DNA of 63,957 bases from Bacteroidales bacterium (GCA_017550405.1 JAFZPH010000019.1:99075-163031); one strand, 5' to 3'. Positions 54,347-63,680 are shown, numbered from the stretch's first letter. The notes: generated by a model not told the origin, from the letters alone. Translations and numbers: made by a program.

Positions 54347-55402
54347 ATGGAAAACATCGAAAATCTGACCAAGCAGGATCTCTTGAAGGAGACCATCAAA
54401 CACATCGACATCAAGAAGTACGACTCCACCGAGCTGATTGACGCCATGCGTGGCATGTCGTTCACCAGCCGCGACACCGCCCGTGCCGCCGATATTCTTA
54501 CCATGATGTGCAAAGAGACAGACTGCACCAACATCCTCACCATCGCCGGCTCCACCAGTGCTGCCGGCTGCATGCAGGTGTATGTCGACATGGTGCGCAA
54601 CAAGATGGTCGACGTGGTGGTTTCCACCGGTGCCTCCATCATCGACATGGACCTCTTCGAGGCCTTGGGATTCAAACACTATGTCGGCACCAAGGAGAAT
54701 ATCATCCCCGACACCAAACTGCGTGAGCTTTATATCGACCGCATCTACGACACCTTTATCGACGAAGAGGAGCTGCAAGCCTGCGACAACTCCACCTACG
54801 AGCTGGCCAACATGCTCGAGGCTCGTCCCTACAGCTCGCGCGAGTTCATCTACGAGCTGGGCAAATGGCTCCATAACGGCCGTGCCGTGAAGAAAGACAG
54901 CCTCATCCAGACCTGCTACGAATGCGGTGTGCCCATCTTCTGCCCCGCCTTCAGCGACTGCTCCGCCGGTTTCGGTATCGGCAAGCACCAGTGGGAGCGT
55001 GCCCAGAAGGGTGAGAAATATCTTAGCATCGACTCGGTGTGCGACTTCGTCGAACTGACCAAGATCAAGATGGCTTGCCCCGAAAGCGGCCTGTTCATGG
55101 TCGGTGGCGGCACCCCCAAGAACTTCGCCCAGGACACCGTGGTGTGCGCCGAAATCCTCGGCCACGAAGTGCCCATGCACAAATACGCCATCCAGATTAC
55201 CGTGGCCGACGTGCGCGACGGTGCCTGCAGCTCGTCCACTCTGCTCGAGGCTGGCAGCTGGGGCAAGGTGAGCGAGGAGCTGCAGCAGATGGTCTATGCC
55301 GAAGGCACCACTGTTATCCCCGCCATCGTCTCCTATGCCTACCACAATGGCTGCTGGAAAGACCGCGAGTACAAGAACTGGCAAAAACTTTTTGAGAAAT
55401 AA
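54347..55402 (+). CDS. Deoxyhypusine-synthase-like protein
   Basis: The 351-residue NAD-binding protein has STGASIIDMDLFEALGFKHY and CPAFSDCSAGFGIG, then FMVGGGTPKNFAQDT and EAGSWGKVSEEL, matching the deoxyhypusine synthase fold with the active Lys in GGGTPKN. Bacteria lack eIF5A, so the true substrate is not eIF5A. Some bacterial homologues make homospermidine or other polyamines, and this genome makes putrescine (aguA, aguB), which fits. It is followed 14 bases later by the desulfidase-like gene. Confidence 0.88.
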   Translation: MENIENLTKQDLLKETIKHIDIKKYDSTELIDAMRGMSFTSRDTARAADILTMMCKETDCTNILTIAGSTSAAGCMQVYVDMVRNKMVDVVVSTGASIIDMDLFEALGFKHYVGTKENIIPDTKLRELYIDRIYDTFIDEEELQACDNSTYELANMLEARPYSSREFIYELGKWLHNGRAVKKDSLIQTCYECGVPIFCPAFSDCSAGFGIGKHQWERAQKGEKYLSIDSVCDFVELTKIKMACPESGLFMVGGGTPKNFAQDTVVCAEILGHEVPMHKYAIQITVADVRDGACSSSTLLEAGSWGKVSEELQQMVYAEGTTVIPAIVSYAYHNGCWKDREYKNWQKLFEK

Positions 55403-55416
55403 TAATACTTTCAATC

Positions 55417-56700
55417 ATGGAAGAAAGCATCCGCAAGCAACTGAATGCCTTGCTGCGGCAAGAGGTGGTCCTGGCCACGGGCTGTACTGAGCCCGGGGCC
55501 GTGGCCCTCTGTGTGAGCAAGGCTGTCGAGACGCTGGGACAAGAGCCCGAGCACATCGACCTGCGCCTTAGTAAGAACGTATTCAAGAATGCCATGGGCG
55601 TAGGCATCCCCGGCACCGGAATGATTGGCCTGCCCATAGCTGTGTCTATGGCTGTGGTGGCAGGCGACTCCAGCCGTGGGCTCGAAGTACTCACCCTGCC
55701 CGCCGAGCAGGTGGAGAAAGCCAAACAATGGCTTGCCAACAACGCTTCGCGGATTGCCATTGGGGTGAAAGACCCATGCGACAAGCTCTACATCGAGTGC
55801 ATCTGCACAGCAGGCGAAGACACCGCCACTGCCATCATCAGCCAACGCCACACCCACTTCGTGCTCATTGCACGCAACGACAAAGTCATCTACGACGGCA
55901 CTGCAACCTCTCCCAACACCGACACCACCGAGGAGAAAGCCGAATCCGACGGACTCAACCTCACCGCCCGGATGGTATACGACTATGCCACCACTGCGCC
56001 TATCGAGGAGCTGGACTTCATCAAGGAGACTGTCAAATACAACGACGCAGCAGCCACCGAAGGCCTTAAAGGCTATGGCTTGCAGACTGGCAAGATACTG
56101 ATGGAGAACGCCGCGGGCGATATTGTCCACACTGTTGTGGCACGTACCGTGGCCGCCTCCGACGCCCGCATGGACGGCTGCACACTTTCCGTCTACAGCA
56201 ACAGCGGCAGCGGCAACCAGGGCATCGCCTGCACCCTCCCCGTCTACAACTACGGCAAGGCCAAAGGGTGCACCGACGAGCAGATCACCCGTGCGCTGGT
56301 GCTCAACCACCTCATGTCCATCTACATCAAGCGCGGCATCGGCCGACTCAGTGCCCTGTGTGGCATTGTCAACGCCAGTATCGGCGTGTCCTGCGGCATT
56401 GTGTTCCTGCATGGCGGTACGTTCGAACAGATGTGCTATGCCATCAAGAACATGATCAACACCATTGCCGGCATGGTATGCGACGGTGCCAAACCCAGCT
56501 GCGCCCTCAAGATGAGCACCGGCCTCTACAGCGCCTTTGTCAGTGCCGAGCTGGCTTACCACGACTGTGTGGTAGACGCCACCGACGGACTGAGCGAAAG
56601 CGACGTGGACTGCTCCATCCGCAACCTTGGCCGTCTCGGCCATGACGGCATGGACCAAGTCGACGACACCGTGCTCGACATCATGACACACAAACAATAA
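55417..56700 (+). CDS. L-cysteine desulfidase family (CyuA/UPF0597) protein
   Basis: The 427-residue protein has LATGCTEPGAVALCVSKAVE at the start, KNAMGVGIPGTGMIG, and DGAKPSCALKMSTGLYSA near the end, where cysteines provide the [4Fe-4S] ligands. Members break L-cysteine into pyruvate, H2S and ammonia, and are related to iron-sulfur L-serine dehydratase. It is probably one transcript with the deoxyhypusine-synthase-like gene. Confidence 0.9.
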   Translation: MEESIRKQLNALLRQEVVLATGCTEPGAVALCVSKAVETLGQEPEHIDLRLSKNVFKNAMGVGIPGTGMIGLPIAVSMAVVAGDSSRGLEVLTLPAEQVEKAKQWLANNASRIAIGVKDPCDKLYIECICTAGEDTATAIISQRHTHFVLIARNDKVIYDGTATSPNTDTTEEKAESDGLNLTARMVYDYATTAPIEELDFIKETVKYNDAAATEGLKGYGLQTGKILMENAAGDIVHTVVARTVAASDARMDGCTLSVYSNSGSGNQGIACTLPVYNYGKAKGCTDEQITRALVLNHLMSIYIKRGIGRLSALCGIVNASIGVSCGIVFLHGGTFEQMCYAIKNMINTIAGMVCDGAKPSCALKMSTGLYSAFVSAELAYHDCVVDATDGLSESDVDCSIRNLGRLGHDGMDQVDDTVLDIMTHKQ

Positions 56701-56854
56701 TCGCAGGTACCCAAAGAAACACCTATCCCACAGAAGCATTATGCTCTGATAATTAATATCAAGCGCTGCTTACACCCTTATCACACACACCGCTGTAACA
56801 ACATCTTGTTAATAACTTTCCCACGACACACCCTGCTCTTTCAAAAATAAATTA

Positions 56855-56862
56855 TACTTTTG
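56855..56862 (+). promoter_or_regulatory. -7 element for the DUF3276-parA run
   Basis: TACTTTTG, 29 bases before the ATG at 56891. Confidence 0.6.
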
Positions 56863-56890
56863 CAATCAGAAACAATAACGTATTTATAAC

Positions 56891-57265
56891 ATGGAACACA
56901 GAAAAGAAGAATTGTATTCGCAAGCCATCCCCGCAGGAAAACGCCGCTATTTTTTCGACGTGAAGGAAACACGTGGAGGAGACAAATTCATTACCATTGC
57001 TGAAAGCCGCCGCATCTTCGACAACAATACTGGCGAGTTCTATATCGATAAAAACAAGCTCTTCCTTTACAAAGAAGACTTCGAGAAATTCAGCAAAGGC
57101 CTGGCCAACGCCATCTCCTTCATCGAGACCGGCATCGAACCCGAACCCGTAGTCCCTGAGAGCGAATACCACAACGCCGACGACGACAGCAAGAGCAACG
57201 GTTTCTTCGACAAAGAAGACGAGAAATCCTCCTATACTATCGACGACATCGACTTCAAATACTGA
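56891..57265 (+). CDS. DUF3276 (PUR-alpha-like) nucleic-acid-binding protein
   Basis: The 124-residue protein opens with KEELYSQAIPAGKRRYFFDV and carries GGDKFITIAESRRI and FYIDKNKLFLYKEDFEKF, the single PUR repeat of the Bacteroidota/spirochaete family. PUR proteins dimerise and bind single-stranded DNA or RNA. An acidic tail follows. It stands 7 bases before parA, but whether it takes part in chromosome partition is unknown. Confidence 0.88.
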   Translation: MEHRKEELYSQAIPAGKRRYFFDVKETRGGDKFITIAESRRIFDNNTGEFYIDKNKLFLYKEDFEKFSKGLANAISFIETGIEPEPVVPESEYHNADDDSKSNGFFDKEDEKSSYTIDDIDFKY

Positions 57266-57272
57266 CGCTGGC

Positions 57273-58058
57273 ATGGGTAAGATTATCTCTGTCGCCAATC
57301 AGAAAGGCGGTGTGGGCAAAACCACCACCGCCGTCAATCTCAGTGCCGCTCTGGCGGTGATGGAGTACAAGGTGTTGCTTGTTGACGCCGACCCGCAGGC
57401 CAACGCCTCCTCCGGTCTGGGCATCAACACCGATGAACTGGACAAGAGTGCCTACGAATGTTTCATGGGGCAGGCCGACATCGCCGACTGCCTTGTACCC
57501 ACCGACACACCCAACCTCACCGTCCTCCCTACACGCATCGACCTCGTGGGGGCGGAGGTTGAACTTGTCAACGAAAAAAGCCGCGAGTACTTTATCAAAC
57601 GCGCCCTCGACCCCATCAAGGATCAATACGACTTCATCATTATCGATTGCAGCCCCTCGCTTGGCCTTATCACTGTCAATGCTCTCACGGCATCCGACTC
57701 GGTCATCATCCCCATCCAGAGCGAATACTTCGCCCTCGAGGGATTGGGCAAGCTGCTCAACACCATCCGCATCGTCCAGACCCGCCTTAATCCCCAACTC
57801 ACCATCGAAGGCCTGCTCATCACCATGTACGACTCCCGACTGCGTCTGGCCCGCCAGGTGGTCGAGGACGTGCGTGCACACTTCAAGCGTCTTGTCTTCG
57901 ACACCCTCATCTATCGCAACACCAAGCTCGCCGAGGCACCCAGCTACGGCAAGTCCGTCATCATGTACGACGCCACCTGTGCCGGAGCCGTCAACTACCT
58001 CAACCTCGCCACCGAGATGCTGAAACGCAACAAGATGAAAACTCCTTCTCAGAGTTGA
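57273..58058 (+). CDS. parA: Chromosome partitioning ATPase ParA/Soj
   Basis: The 261-residue deviant-Walker ATPase has NQKGGVGKTTTAVNLSAALA and VLLVDADPQANASSGLG. Its length and lack of an N-terminal helix-turn-helix mark it as a chromosomal type Ib-like ParA. It is followed by parB and moves the origin region. Confidence 0.95.
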   Translation: MGKIISVANQKGGVGKTTTAVNLSAALAVMEYKVLLVDADPQANASSGLGINTDELDKSAYECFMGQADIADCLVPTDTPNLTVLPTRIDLVGAEVELVNEKSREYFIKRALDPIKDQYDFIIIDCSPSLGLITVNALTASDSVIIPIQSEYFALEGLGKLLNTIRIVQTRLNPQLTIEGLLITMYDSRLRLARQVVEDVRAHFKRLVFDTLIYRNTKLAEAPSYGKSVIMYDATCAGAVNYLNLATEMLKRNKMKTPSQS

Positions 58059-58154
58059 TACCCGCAGCAACATCCCCCATCACCCCTCTGCAGAAACGCC
58101 AAGACAATATAATAAACACTGACACTAAAACACAGCAAAGCACTAAACACACCA

Positions 58155-59042
58155 ATGGCTAATAAGAAAAACCTTATCCCCGGACGTGGACTGGATGCCA
58201 TACTGGGCAACATCGATGTCGAAGCCATCAACGGCTCCGCATCCGATGTCACTGCTGCTATCAGCATGGTAGCCATCAACGACATCGAGACCAACCCGTT
58301 CCAACCACGAAAAGAGTTCGATGACAACGCGCTCGAAGAGCTGGCTCAGTCCATCCGTGAACAAGGCATCATCACTCCCATCACCGTCAGGCGTATGCCC
58401 GACGGCAAATACCAGCTCATTGCCGGCGAACGCCGTTTCCGAGCCTCGCAACTGGCCGGCCTCACCGAACTGCCCGCCTACATCCGTGTGGCCACCGACG
58501 GACAAATGATGGAGATGGCACTTGTGGAGAACATCCAGCGCGAGAATCTCAACGCCATAGAGATAGCCCTCTCCTACAACGCCCTCATCGAGGAATGCCA
58601 ACTCACCCACGAACAGCTCAGCCAGCGTGTGGGCAAAGACCGCTCCACCATTACCAACTACCTCCGTCTGCTCAACCTCCCTGCCGAGACACAACTGGCA
58701 CTCAGTTCCGGACAAATCAGTATGGCTCACGCCCGTGCGCTCATCAATGTCGACGACCCCGAGAGCCACCTCGCCATCCTCCACGACATCGTCAACCGAC
58801 ACCTCTCCGTCCATCAGACCGAACAGCTTGTCAAGGCCAGTAAACAGCCTGCCAAACCTTCCGTCACTTCCAAGCCTGAACTACCCGTCACCCATAGCGT
58901 AGCCCAGTCGCAACTGCGACAGTCACTCCAATCCGATGTCGAAATCAAACGTTCACGCCGCGGAAAAGGCACACTCACCATCCATTTCAACAACGACGAA
59001 GACTTCGACCGAATCTTGAAACTACTCAACCCACATGTGTGA
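58155..59042 (+). CDS. parB: Chromosome partitioning protein ParB
   Basis: The 295-residue protein has the CTP-binding region GERRFRASQLAGL after NPFQPRKEFDD, the helix-turn-helix (LSQRVGKDRSTITNYLRLL) and a C-terminal dimer domain. I found no obvious parS site of the common GTTTCACGTGAAAC type in the window. The next gene overlaps its end by eight bases. Confidence 0.94.
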   Translation: MANKKNLIPGRGLDAILGNIDVEAINGSASDVTAAISMVAINDIETNPFQPRKEFDDNALEELAQSIREQGIITPITVRRMPDGKYQLIAGERRFRASQLAGLTELPAYIRVATDGQMMEMALVENIQRENLNAIEIALSYNALIEECQLTHEQLSQRVGKDRSTITNYLRLLNLPAETQLALSSGQISMAHARALINVDDPESHLAILHDIVNRHLSVHQTEQLVKASKQPAKPSVTSKPELPVTHSVAQSQLRQSLQSDVEIKRSRRGKGTLTIHFNNDEDFDRILKLLNPHV

Positions 59043-59655
59043 AACACTGTGCGATAGTATAAAGACAAGAACCCATGTCCTCTCGCTCTCGAGGACGTTC
59101 CGCCACACACTCATCGCCATCCTCTTTCTCATGGCGACGAGTTCTGTTATTGCCCAACAGGTAATTGTCGACGCGCCCAACGTTGTCACCGTCAATCAAC
59201 CCAAGCCGCACAATCCCACCAAAGCCGTCCTCCTCTCCCTCATCCCCGGAGCCGGACAAATCTACAACGGACAGGCTTGGAAAATACCCATCATCTATGG
59301 AGCCTTGGGCGGTGTGGGATACTTCGTCTACGACTACTATACCAACATGATGGCCTTTAAGAATGAATACCTCCATCGTGTCAACGGTGGCACTCCCGAG
59401 CTCAAAGGCTACACCAACTACCCCAACAGCAGCATATACAATCTTTACCAATCGAACAATAAAAACTTCCAACTCTTCGTTATTATATCTGCAGCAGTCT
59501 ACGGACTAAACCTTATCGATGCCTATGTCTTCGGGCATCTCTACGACTTCCAGGTCAACGACGACCTCTCCCTCAACCTCTCGCCCTCGCTCACTCCAGC
59601 CCTCACCAACCCCACAGGCCTCGCCCCTACCCTGCAGCTGACATTCCGATTTTGA
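59035..59655 (+). CDS. DUF5683 membrane protein
   Basis: The 206-residue protein has a secretion signal or first membrane helix (LIAILFLMATSSVIAQ) and the DUF5683 motif LSLIPGAGQIYNGQAWKIPIIYGALGGVGY, with two further helices. The family is typical of Bacteroidota and often sits after parB; its function is unknown. The start at 59035 overlaps parB; a Met further in (59131) is possible. Confidence 0.85.
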   Translation: MCETLCDSIKTRTHVLSLSRTFRHTLIAILFLMATSSVIAQQVIVDAPNVVTVNQPKPHNPTKAVLLSLIPGAGQIYNGQAWKIPIIYGALGGVGYFVYDYYTNMMAFKNEYLHRVNGGTPELKGYTNYPNSSIYNLYQSNNKNFQLFVIISAAVYGLNLIDAYVFGHLYDFQVNDDLSLNLSPSLTPALTNPTGLAPTLQLTFRF

Positions 59656-59691
59656 ATATAAACAACAACAAAAGATAAAAACCACTTATCC

Positions 59692-60399
59692 ATGAACCCA
59701 TTCTTAATGATTCAAGCCGACCAGGCTGATGTGCAGACCGCAGTAGACACCATGGCTGCCGTTGCTTCTCCCGAACGTATCACCCTCTGGGACATGACCC
59801 TCAAAGGAGGTTGGATTATGCTCGTCCTTGCATGCCTTCTCGCACTGGCAATCTACATCGCCGTCGAGCGTTACCTTGCCCTGCGCCAGGCCATCAAAAC
59901 CGACAACGACGACCTCTTCATGAACAGCATCCGCGAGTACATCCACAAAGGCGATGTCGACGGTGCCCGTTCGCTCTCCAAAAGCACCAACTCTCCCCTT
60001 GCCCGCATGGTGGACAAAGGCCTTTCCCGTCTGGGACGTCCCCTTTCCGACATCCAGGCAGCCATCGAGAACGAGGGTAAACTCGAGGTGGCACGTCTCG
60101 AGAAACGTGTCTCGCTCGTAGCCACCGTGGCCTCCCTCGGCCCCATGATCGGCTTCCTCGGCACCGTCACCGGCATGGTCACCTGCTTCCAGGATATGGC
60201 CTTTGCCGGCAACAACATCGACATCTCCGTCCTTGCCACCGGTATGTACGAAGCCATGGTCACCACCATCGGCGGTCTGATTGTAGGTATCATCTGCTAC
60301 TTCCTCTACAACATCCTTGTCACCCGCATCAACAAGGTGGTTCTCGACATCGAAGTGCGTGCCACCGAGTTTATGGACCTCCTCCACGAACCCGCCTAA
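59692..60399 (+). CDS. MotA/TolQ/ExbB proton channel protein
   Basis: The 235-residue inner-membrane protein has a first helix (WIMLVLACLLALAIYIAVE), the large cytoplasmic loop and two C-terminal helices. SLGPMIGFLGTVTGMVTCF and TTIGGLIVGIICYFLYN are the ExbB/TolQ signatures. It forms the stator with the ExbD/TolR-like protein next to it and energises a TonB- or Tol-type system. Confidence 0.93.
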   Translation: MNPFLMIQADQADVQTAVDTMAAVASPERITLWDMTLKGGWIMLVLACLLALAIYIAVERYLALRQAIKTDNDDLFMNSIREYIHKGDVDGARSLSKSTNSPLARMVDKGLSRLGRPLSDIQAAIENEGKLEVARLEKRVSLVATVASLGPMIGFLGTVTGMVTCFQDMAFAGNNIDISVLATGMYEAMVTTIGGLIVGIICYFLYNILVTRINKVVLDIEVRATEFMDLLHEPA

Positions 60400-60459
60400 G
60401 AAACACCGCTAATCTTGGACAAAACCTAGAAGTACTGGAATAACAGAAACTATACAGCC

Positions 60460-60873
60460 ATGATAGAGACAAGAAACAAACTCTCCATCGAGAACAACAG
60501 CTCCACCATGTCCGACCTGGTGTTCCTGCTGCTGGTCTTCTTCATGATGACATCCACGCTCATCAGCCCCAATGCCGTCAAGCTGCTTCTCCCCGAGAGC
60601 GGCAGCAAGACCATGGCCAAGCAGAATGTCACCGTCTACATCGACGAGAACTATAACTTCCAGGTGGGCAACACTCCTACCGACATCGACGGGCTCCAAC
60701 CCCTCATCGCCTCCGGCATTGAAGCGGGTGTCAGCGATGCCTGCATCGTCCTCCGTTCCGACAAAACCGTCCCCGTCCAGTATGTAGTCAACGTCATCGA
60801 CGCCGTCAACGCCATCAACGAGCAGACCGGAACCAAACACAAGGTCATTCTCGCCACCTCGCCGAAGAAATAG
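60460..60873 (+). CDS. ExbD/TolR family protein
   Basis: The 137-residue protein has one membrane helix with the channel Asp (TMSDLVFLLLVFFMMTSTL) and a periplasmic domain ending in VIDAVNAINEQ. It is complete in length and belongs with the upstream ExbB/TolQ-like gene. Confidence 0.92.
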   Translation: MIETRNKLSIENNSSTMSDLVFLLLVFFMMTSTLISPNAVKLLLPESGSKTMAKQNVTVYIDENYNFQVGNTPTDIDGLQPLIASGIEAGVSDACIVLRSDKTVPVQYVVNVIDAVNAINEQTGTKHKVILATSPKK

Positions 60874-60910
60874 ATAGTCAATACTATTTATTAAAAGAAT
60901 ACTATCAACT

Positions 60911-61687
60911 ATGAACCAAGAAGACAAAAACAGAACCATATCGGGTGTCATCACCCTCCTCTGCATGGCCCTGGTCGTCGTCGTATGCCTCTCCTTTGGC
61001 TACGACCCGCCCGACCCGCCCATTCCTGAAGAGGGCGTCGAGGTGAACCTGGGTAACAGCGACTTCGGTCTAGGCAACAACCCCATGCCCGAAGCCTCTG
61101 AAGCCAGCAGTGCCCCACGTCCGCGTACCGCCACCGAGCAGGTATCCACACAACGCACCGAGTCCACCACCCCCATCAACTCGTCCGACACCCCCCCCAC
61201 AGCCAAGACCGACAACCCCACGCCTTCCACCACCAAGCCCGAGCCCCCGAAAGAGCCCGAAATCAACAAAAACGCCCTCTTCAACGGCAACCGAGGCAAT
61301 AAAAACAAGAACGCCAACAGCGGCAGCGAGGGCAATACCTACGGCAGCGGCAACATGGGCAAGGAAGGCGGCGACCCCAACTCCAACCGCTATGACGGCA
61401 CACCCGGCAAAGGCGGTGCCGGTTTCAGCCTTACAGGCCGCAGCGCGCGTGCCCTCCCCTCGCCCAACACCTCCACCAACAAAGAGGGTAAAGTGGTGGT
61501 GAAGATATGGGTCGACCGCGCAGGCAACGTCACGCAAGTGTCGGCTCCCGAAAAAGGCTCCACCCTCACCGATGCCTCGCTGGTAAGCAAAGCCAAAGCA
61601 GCCGCCATGAAAGCCAAATTCAGTCCCAAGGACGACGCGCCCGAGGTGCAGACTGGCACCATCACCTACGTCTTCCGCAACAACTAA
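60911..61687 (+). CDS. TonB/TolA-like energy transducer
   Basis: The 258-residue protein has one N-terminal membrane helix (GVITLLCMALVVVVCLSFGY), a long Pro/Thr/Asn/Gly-rich spacer (residues 40-175) and a small C-terminal domain (GKVVVKIWVDRAGNVTQVSA...FSPKDDAPEVQTGTITYVF) of TonB-C type. It completes the ExbB-ExbD-TonB set. Its receptor partners are unknown; the set may be a Tol rather than Ton system. Confidence 0.88.
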   Translation: MNQEDKNRTISGVITLLCMALVVVVCLSFGYDPPDPPIPEEGVEVNLGNSDFGLGNNPMPEASEASSAPRPRTATEQVSTQRTESTTPINSSDTPPTAKTDNPTPSTTKPEPPKEPEINKNALFNGNRGNKNKNANSGSEGNTYGSGNMGKEGGDPNSNRYDGTPGKGGAGFSLTGRSARALPSPNTSTNKEGKVVVKIWVDRAGNVTQVSAPEKGSTLTDASLVSKAKAAAMKAKFSPKDDAPEVQTGTITYVFRNN

Positions 61688-61690
61688 GCC

Positions 61691-62068
61691 ATGGACGAAC
61701 CCATCCGTATAGACAAATATCTCTGGGCTGTGCGTCTCTACAAGACGCGCAGCCTAGCTACTGATGCCTGCCGCTGCGGGCATGTCCGCATGAACGGGCA
61801 ACCCCTCAAACCCTCGCACGAAATCAAGGCAGGCGAGATTTACGAGGTCTCCATCGAACAGCTGCACCGCGTCATCCAGGTGCGGCAGCCCCTCGGCAAC
61901 AGGGTCGGCGCCAAACTCGTCGAGAACTTCATGACCGACCTCACCCCGCAGGAGGAATACGAACGCATACAGTTGGTGCGTCAATATGCCTTCGAAAAAC
62001 GCGACCGCGGCTCAGGCAGACCCACCAAACGCGAACGCCGCGACATAGAAGAGTTCAAATACAAATAG
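61691..62068 (+). CDS. S4 domain RNA-binding protein, HslR-like
   Basis: The 125-residue protein starts IRIDKYLWAVRLYKTRSLATDACRCG, a classic S4 fold, with GHVRMNGQPLKPSHEIKAGE after it and a basic tail (GSGRPTKRERRDIE). HslR (Hsp15) binds stalled 50S subunits with attached peptidyl-tRNA. It begins three bases after the TonB-like stop. Confidence 0.92.
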   Translation: MDEPIRIDKYLWAVRLYKTRSLATDACRCGHVRMNGQPLKPSHEIKAGEIYEVSIEQLHRVIQVRQPLGNRVGAKLVENFMTDLTPQEEYERIQLVRQYAFEKRDRGSGRPTKRERRDIEEFKYK

Positions 62069-62169
62069 CGCTACGTCCTGCCACTGTGGCATATACGGCC
62101 TACAAATAAAAAAGTGGCTACGTTGTGCAATAAAACCCACATCCGAAATACATAATAACAGATTCGACC

Positions 62170-62703
62170 ATGGACGAAGAAGAGGTAATCCGCGACATAC
62201 TCGCCGGCAACATCAACCGCTATGCCGAGATAGTCAAGTCCTACCAGACCATCGTGGCCAACCTCTGCTTCAAAATGGGAGGCCTCAAACTCGACATCGA
62301 GGAAATGACTCAACAGGTCTTTGTCGAGCTCTACCAAGCCCTCCCGCGATTCCAGTTCAAGTCGAAACTGAGTACTTTCATCTACCGCATCACTGTCAAC
62401 GTCGTCTGCAAAGAGCTCAAACACCAGAAACGCTTCATCGTCCCCACCGACGACAACCCACTGCCCGACCGGCCTGCCGACGAACCCAACATTGAGCAGT
62501 CCATCATCCGCAGCGAACAGCAGAAACTGCTACGCATGGCCATCGGACGCCTCAATGCCGAGCAACGCACCGCCCTCGTCCTCTACACCTACAGCAACTT
62601 CTCCTACAACGACATTGCCGACGTCATGCAGTGTACCACCGCCAAAGTCGAGTCACTTATCTTCCGCGCCCGGAAGAACCTCAAGAAGATGCTCAACCCC
62701 TGA
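62170..62703 (+). CDS. RNA polymerase sigma-70 factor, ECF type
   Basis: The 177-residue protein has region 2 (EEMTQQVFVELYQALPRFQFK and STFIYRITVNVVCKELKHQKR) and region 4 (LNAEQRTALVLYTYSNFSYNDIADVMQCTTAKVESLIFRARKNL). An extracytoplasmic-function sigma factor is followed by a single-helix membrane protein and a Spy-like protein, so it probably answers envelope stress. Confidence 0.93.
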   Translation: MDEEEVIRDILAGNINRYAEIVKSYQTIVANLCFKMGGLKLDIEEMTQQVFVELYQALPRFQFKSKLSTFIYRITVNVVCKELKHQKRFIVPTDDNPLPDRPADEPNIEQSIIRSEQQKLLRMAIGRLNAEQRTALVLYTYSNFSYNDIADVMQCTTAKVESLIFRARKNLKKMLNP

Positions 62704-62750
62704 CACACCCGCAACACACACAACACGAAAATATACACCAACAAAAAGCC

Positions 62751-63095
62751 GTGAAAGAAACAGAACATATACCCGAAGACGAACTCATGCAGCAGCTACG
62801 CGACCTGCGCTACACACGTCCCATCGACGTCACCGACGCCGTCATGGAACGTGTGCGCACCATGCCACTGCTCACCCCCTACTCCCTGCGCCGACAACGG
62901 ATGCAGCGTTGGGCAACCGCTGTGGCGGCATGTGCTGTCTTCGCCGTGGCCCTTAACATCACCATCCTCTTTACCCGCACCTACAACGAGGCACAAATCA
63001 GCGACGTGATGGCTTCCGTCTACGATTATCAGGAAGACTACACCACTACCGCCATGCTCCACGAATCGGCCGTGCTTGAATACCTTTACGAGTAA
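62751..63095 (+). CDS. Probable anti-sigma factor, single membrane helix
   Basis: I start at the GTG at 62751 (VKETEHIPEDELMQQL), since the longer frame would overlap the sigma gene. The 114-residue protein has a cytoplasmic N-part (residues 1-55), one membrane helix (WATAVAACAVFAVALNITILF) and a short periplasmic tail. It lacks a zinc-finger anti-sigma motif. Its position just after the sigma gene is the main support. Confidence 0.75.
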   Translation: MKETEHIPEDELMQQLRDLRYTRPIDVTDAVMERVRTMPLLTPYSLRRQRMQRWATAVAACAVFAVALNITILFTRTYNEAQISDVMASVYDYQEDYTTTAMLHESAVLEYLYE

Positions 63096-63119
63096 TAACC
63101 CCAACACAAAAAATACATC

Positions 63120-63602
63120 ATGAAAAAGACATTCATCTTCATCATCTCCATCCTCACCATCACCACCCTGATGGCCCAGGCTCCCGATGGTGGACGCCGT
63201 CACCGTCAAGGTCCCCCCGAGCCACCAAAGGTTGAGGAAATGGTCAGCAACTTATCCGCCATACAGAAGAATCGCCTCGAAGGCATCACCGAGAACTGCA
63301 AGAAACAAACCACCAAATTGCAGAAAGAGCTTGACGCAATCCGCACACAAATCCGCAATCTGATGATGCAGGACGGCGACCAATCCGACAAGCTCTTCCC
63401 GCTTATCGATCGCGAGTCCTCACTCCAGGCCCAGATAGCCAAAGAGATGTACCGCACACGTGTACAGATTGACCAAGTGCTCACCGAGGAACAGCTGACT
63501 GAATTCCGAGCCCGCTGCAAAGCCGACCGACAGAAACATCACAGAGACATCAAACTCGAAAAAAAGGAAAATCGCCCTGCAAAAAAGGCTAAAAGACAGT
63601 AA
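63120..63602 (+). CDS. Spy/CpxP-like periplasmic protein
   Basis: The 160-residue protein has a signal peptide (MKKTFIFIISILTITTLMAQ) and a helical body rich in charged residues, with an LTEEQLTEFRARC motif of the LTxxQ type and a Lys-rich end. Spy-like proteins are chaperones or metal sensors of the periplasm. With the sigma and anti-sigma genes it makes a stress-response unit. Confidence 0.8.
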   Translation: MKKTFIFIISILTITTLMAQAPDGGRRHRQGPPEPPKVEEMVSNLSAIQKNRLEGITENCKKQTTKLQKELDAIRTQIRNLMMQDGDQSDKLFPLIDRESSLQAQIAKEMYRTRVQIDQVLTEEQLTEFRARCKADRQKHHRDIKLEKKENRPAKKAKRQ

Positions 63603-63640
63603 ACCTTTTTCATATCATCATTTTCCATTTCATTTTCCCG

Positions 63641-63680
63641 CTGCCCCCTCACCCCATCATAGAGAGGGCAGCTTCTTTTT
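63641..63680 (+). terminator. Rho-independent terminator after the Spy-like gene
   Basis: GCTGCCCCCTC and GAGAGGGCAGC form an 11-bp stem with one mismatch, followed by TTCTTTTT. It closes the sigma-factor cluster. Confidence 0.85.

Noticed and set aside
57273..59042. parS centromere next to parAB
   Set aside because: I looked for the common GTTTCACGTGAAAC-like palindrome and found none in the window.
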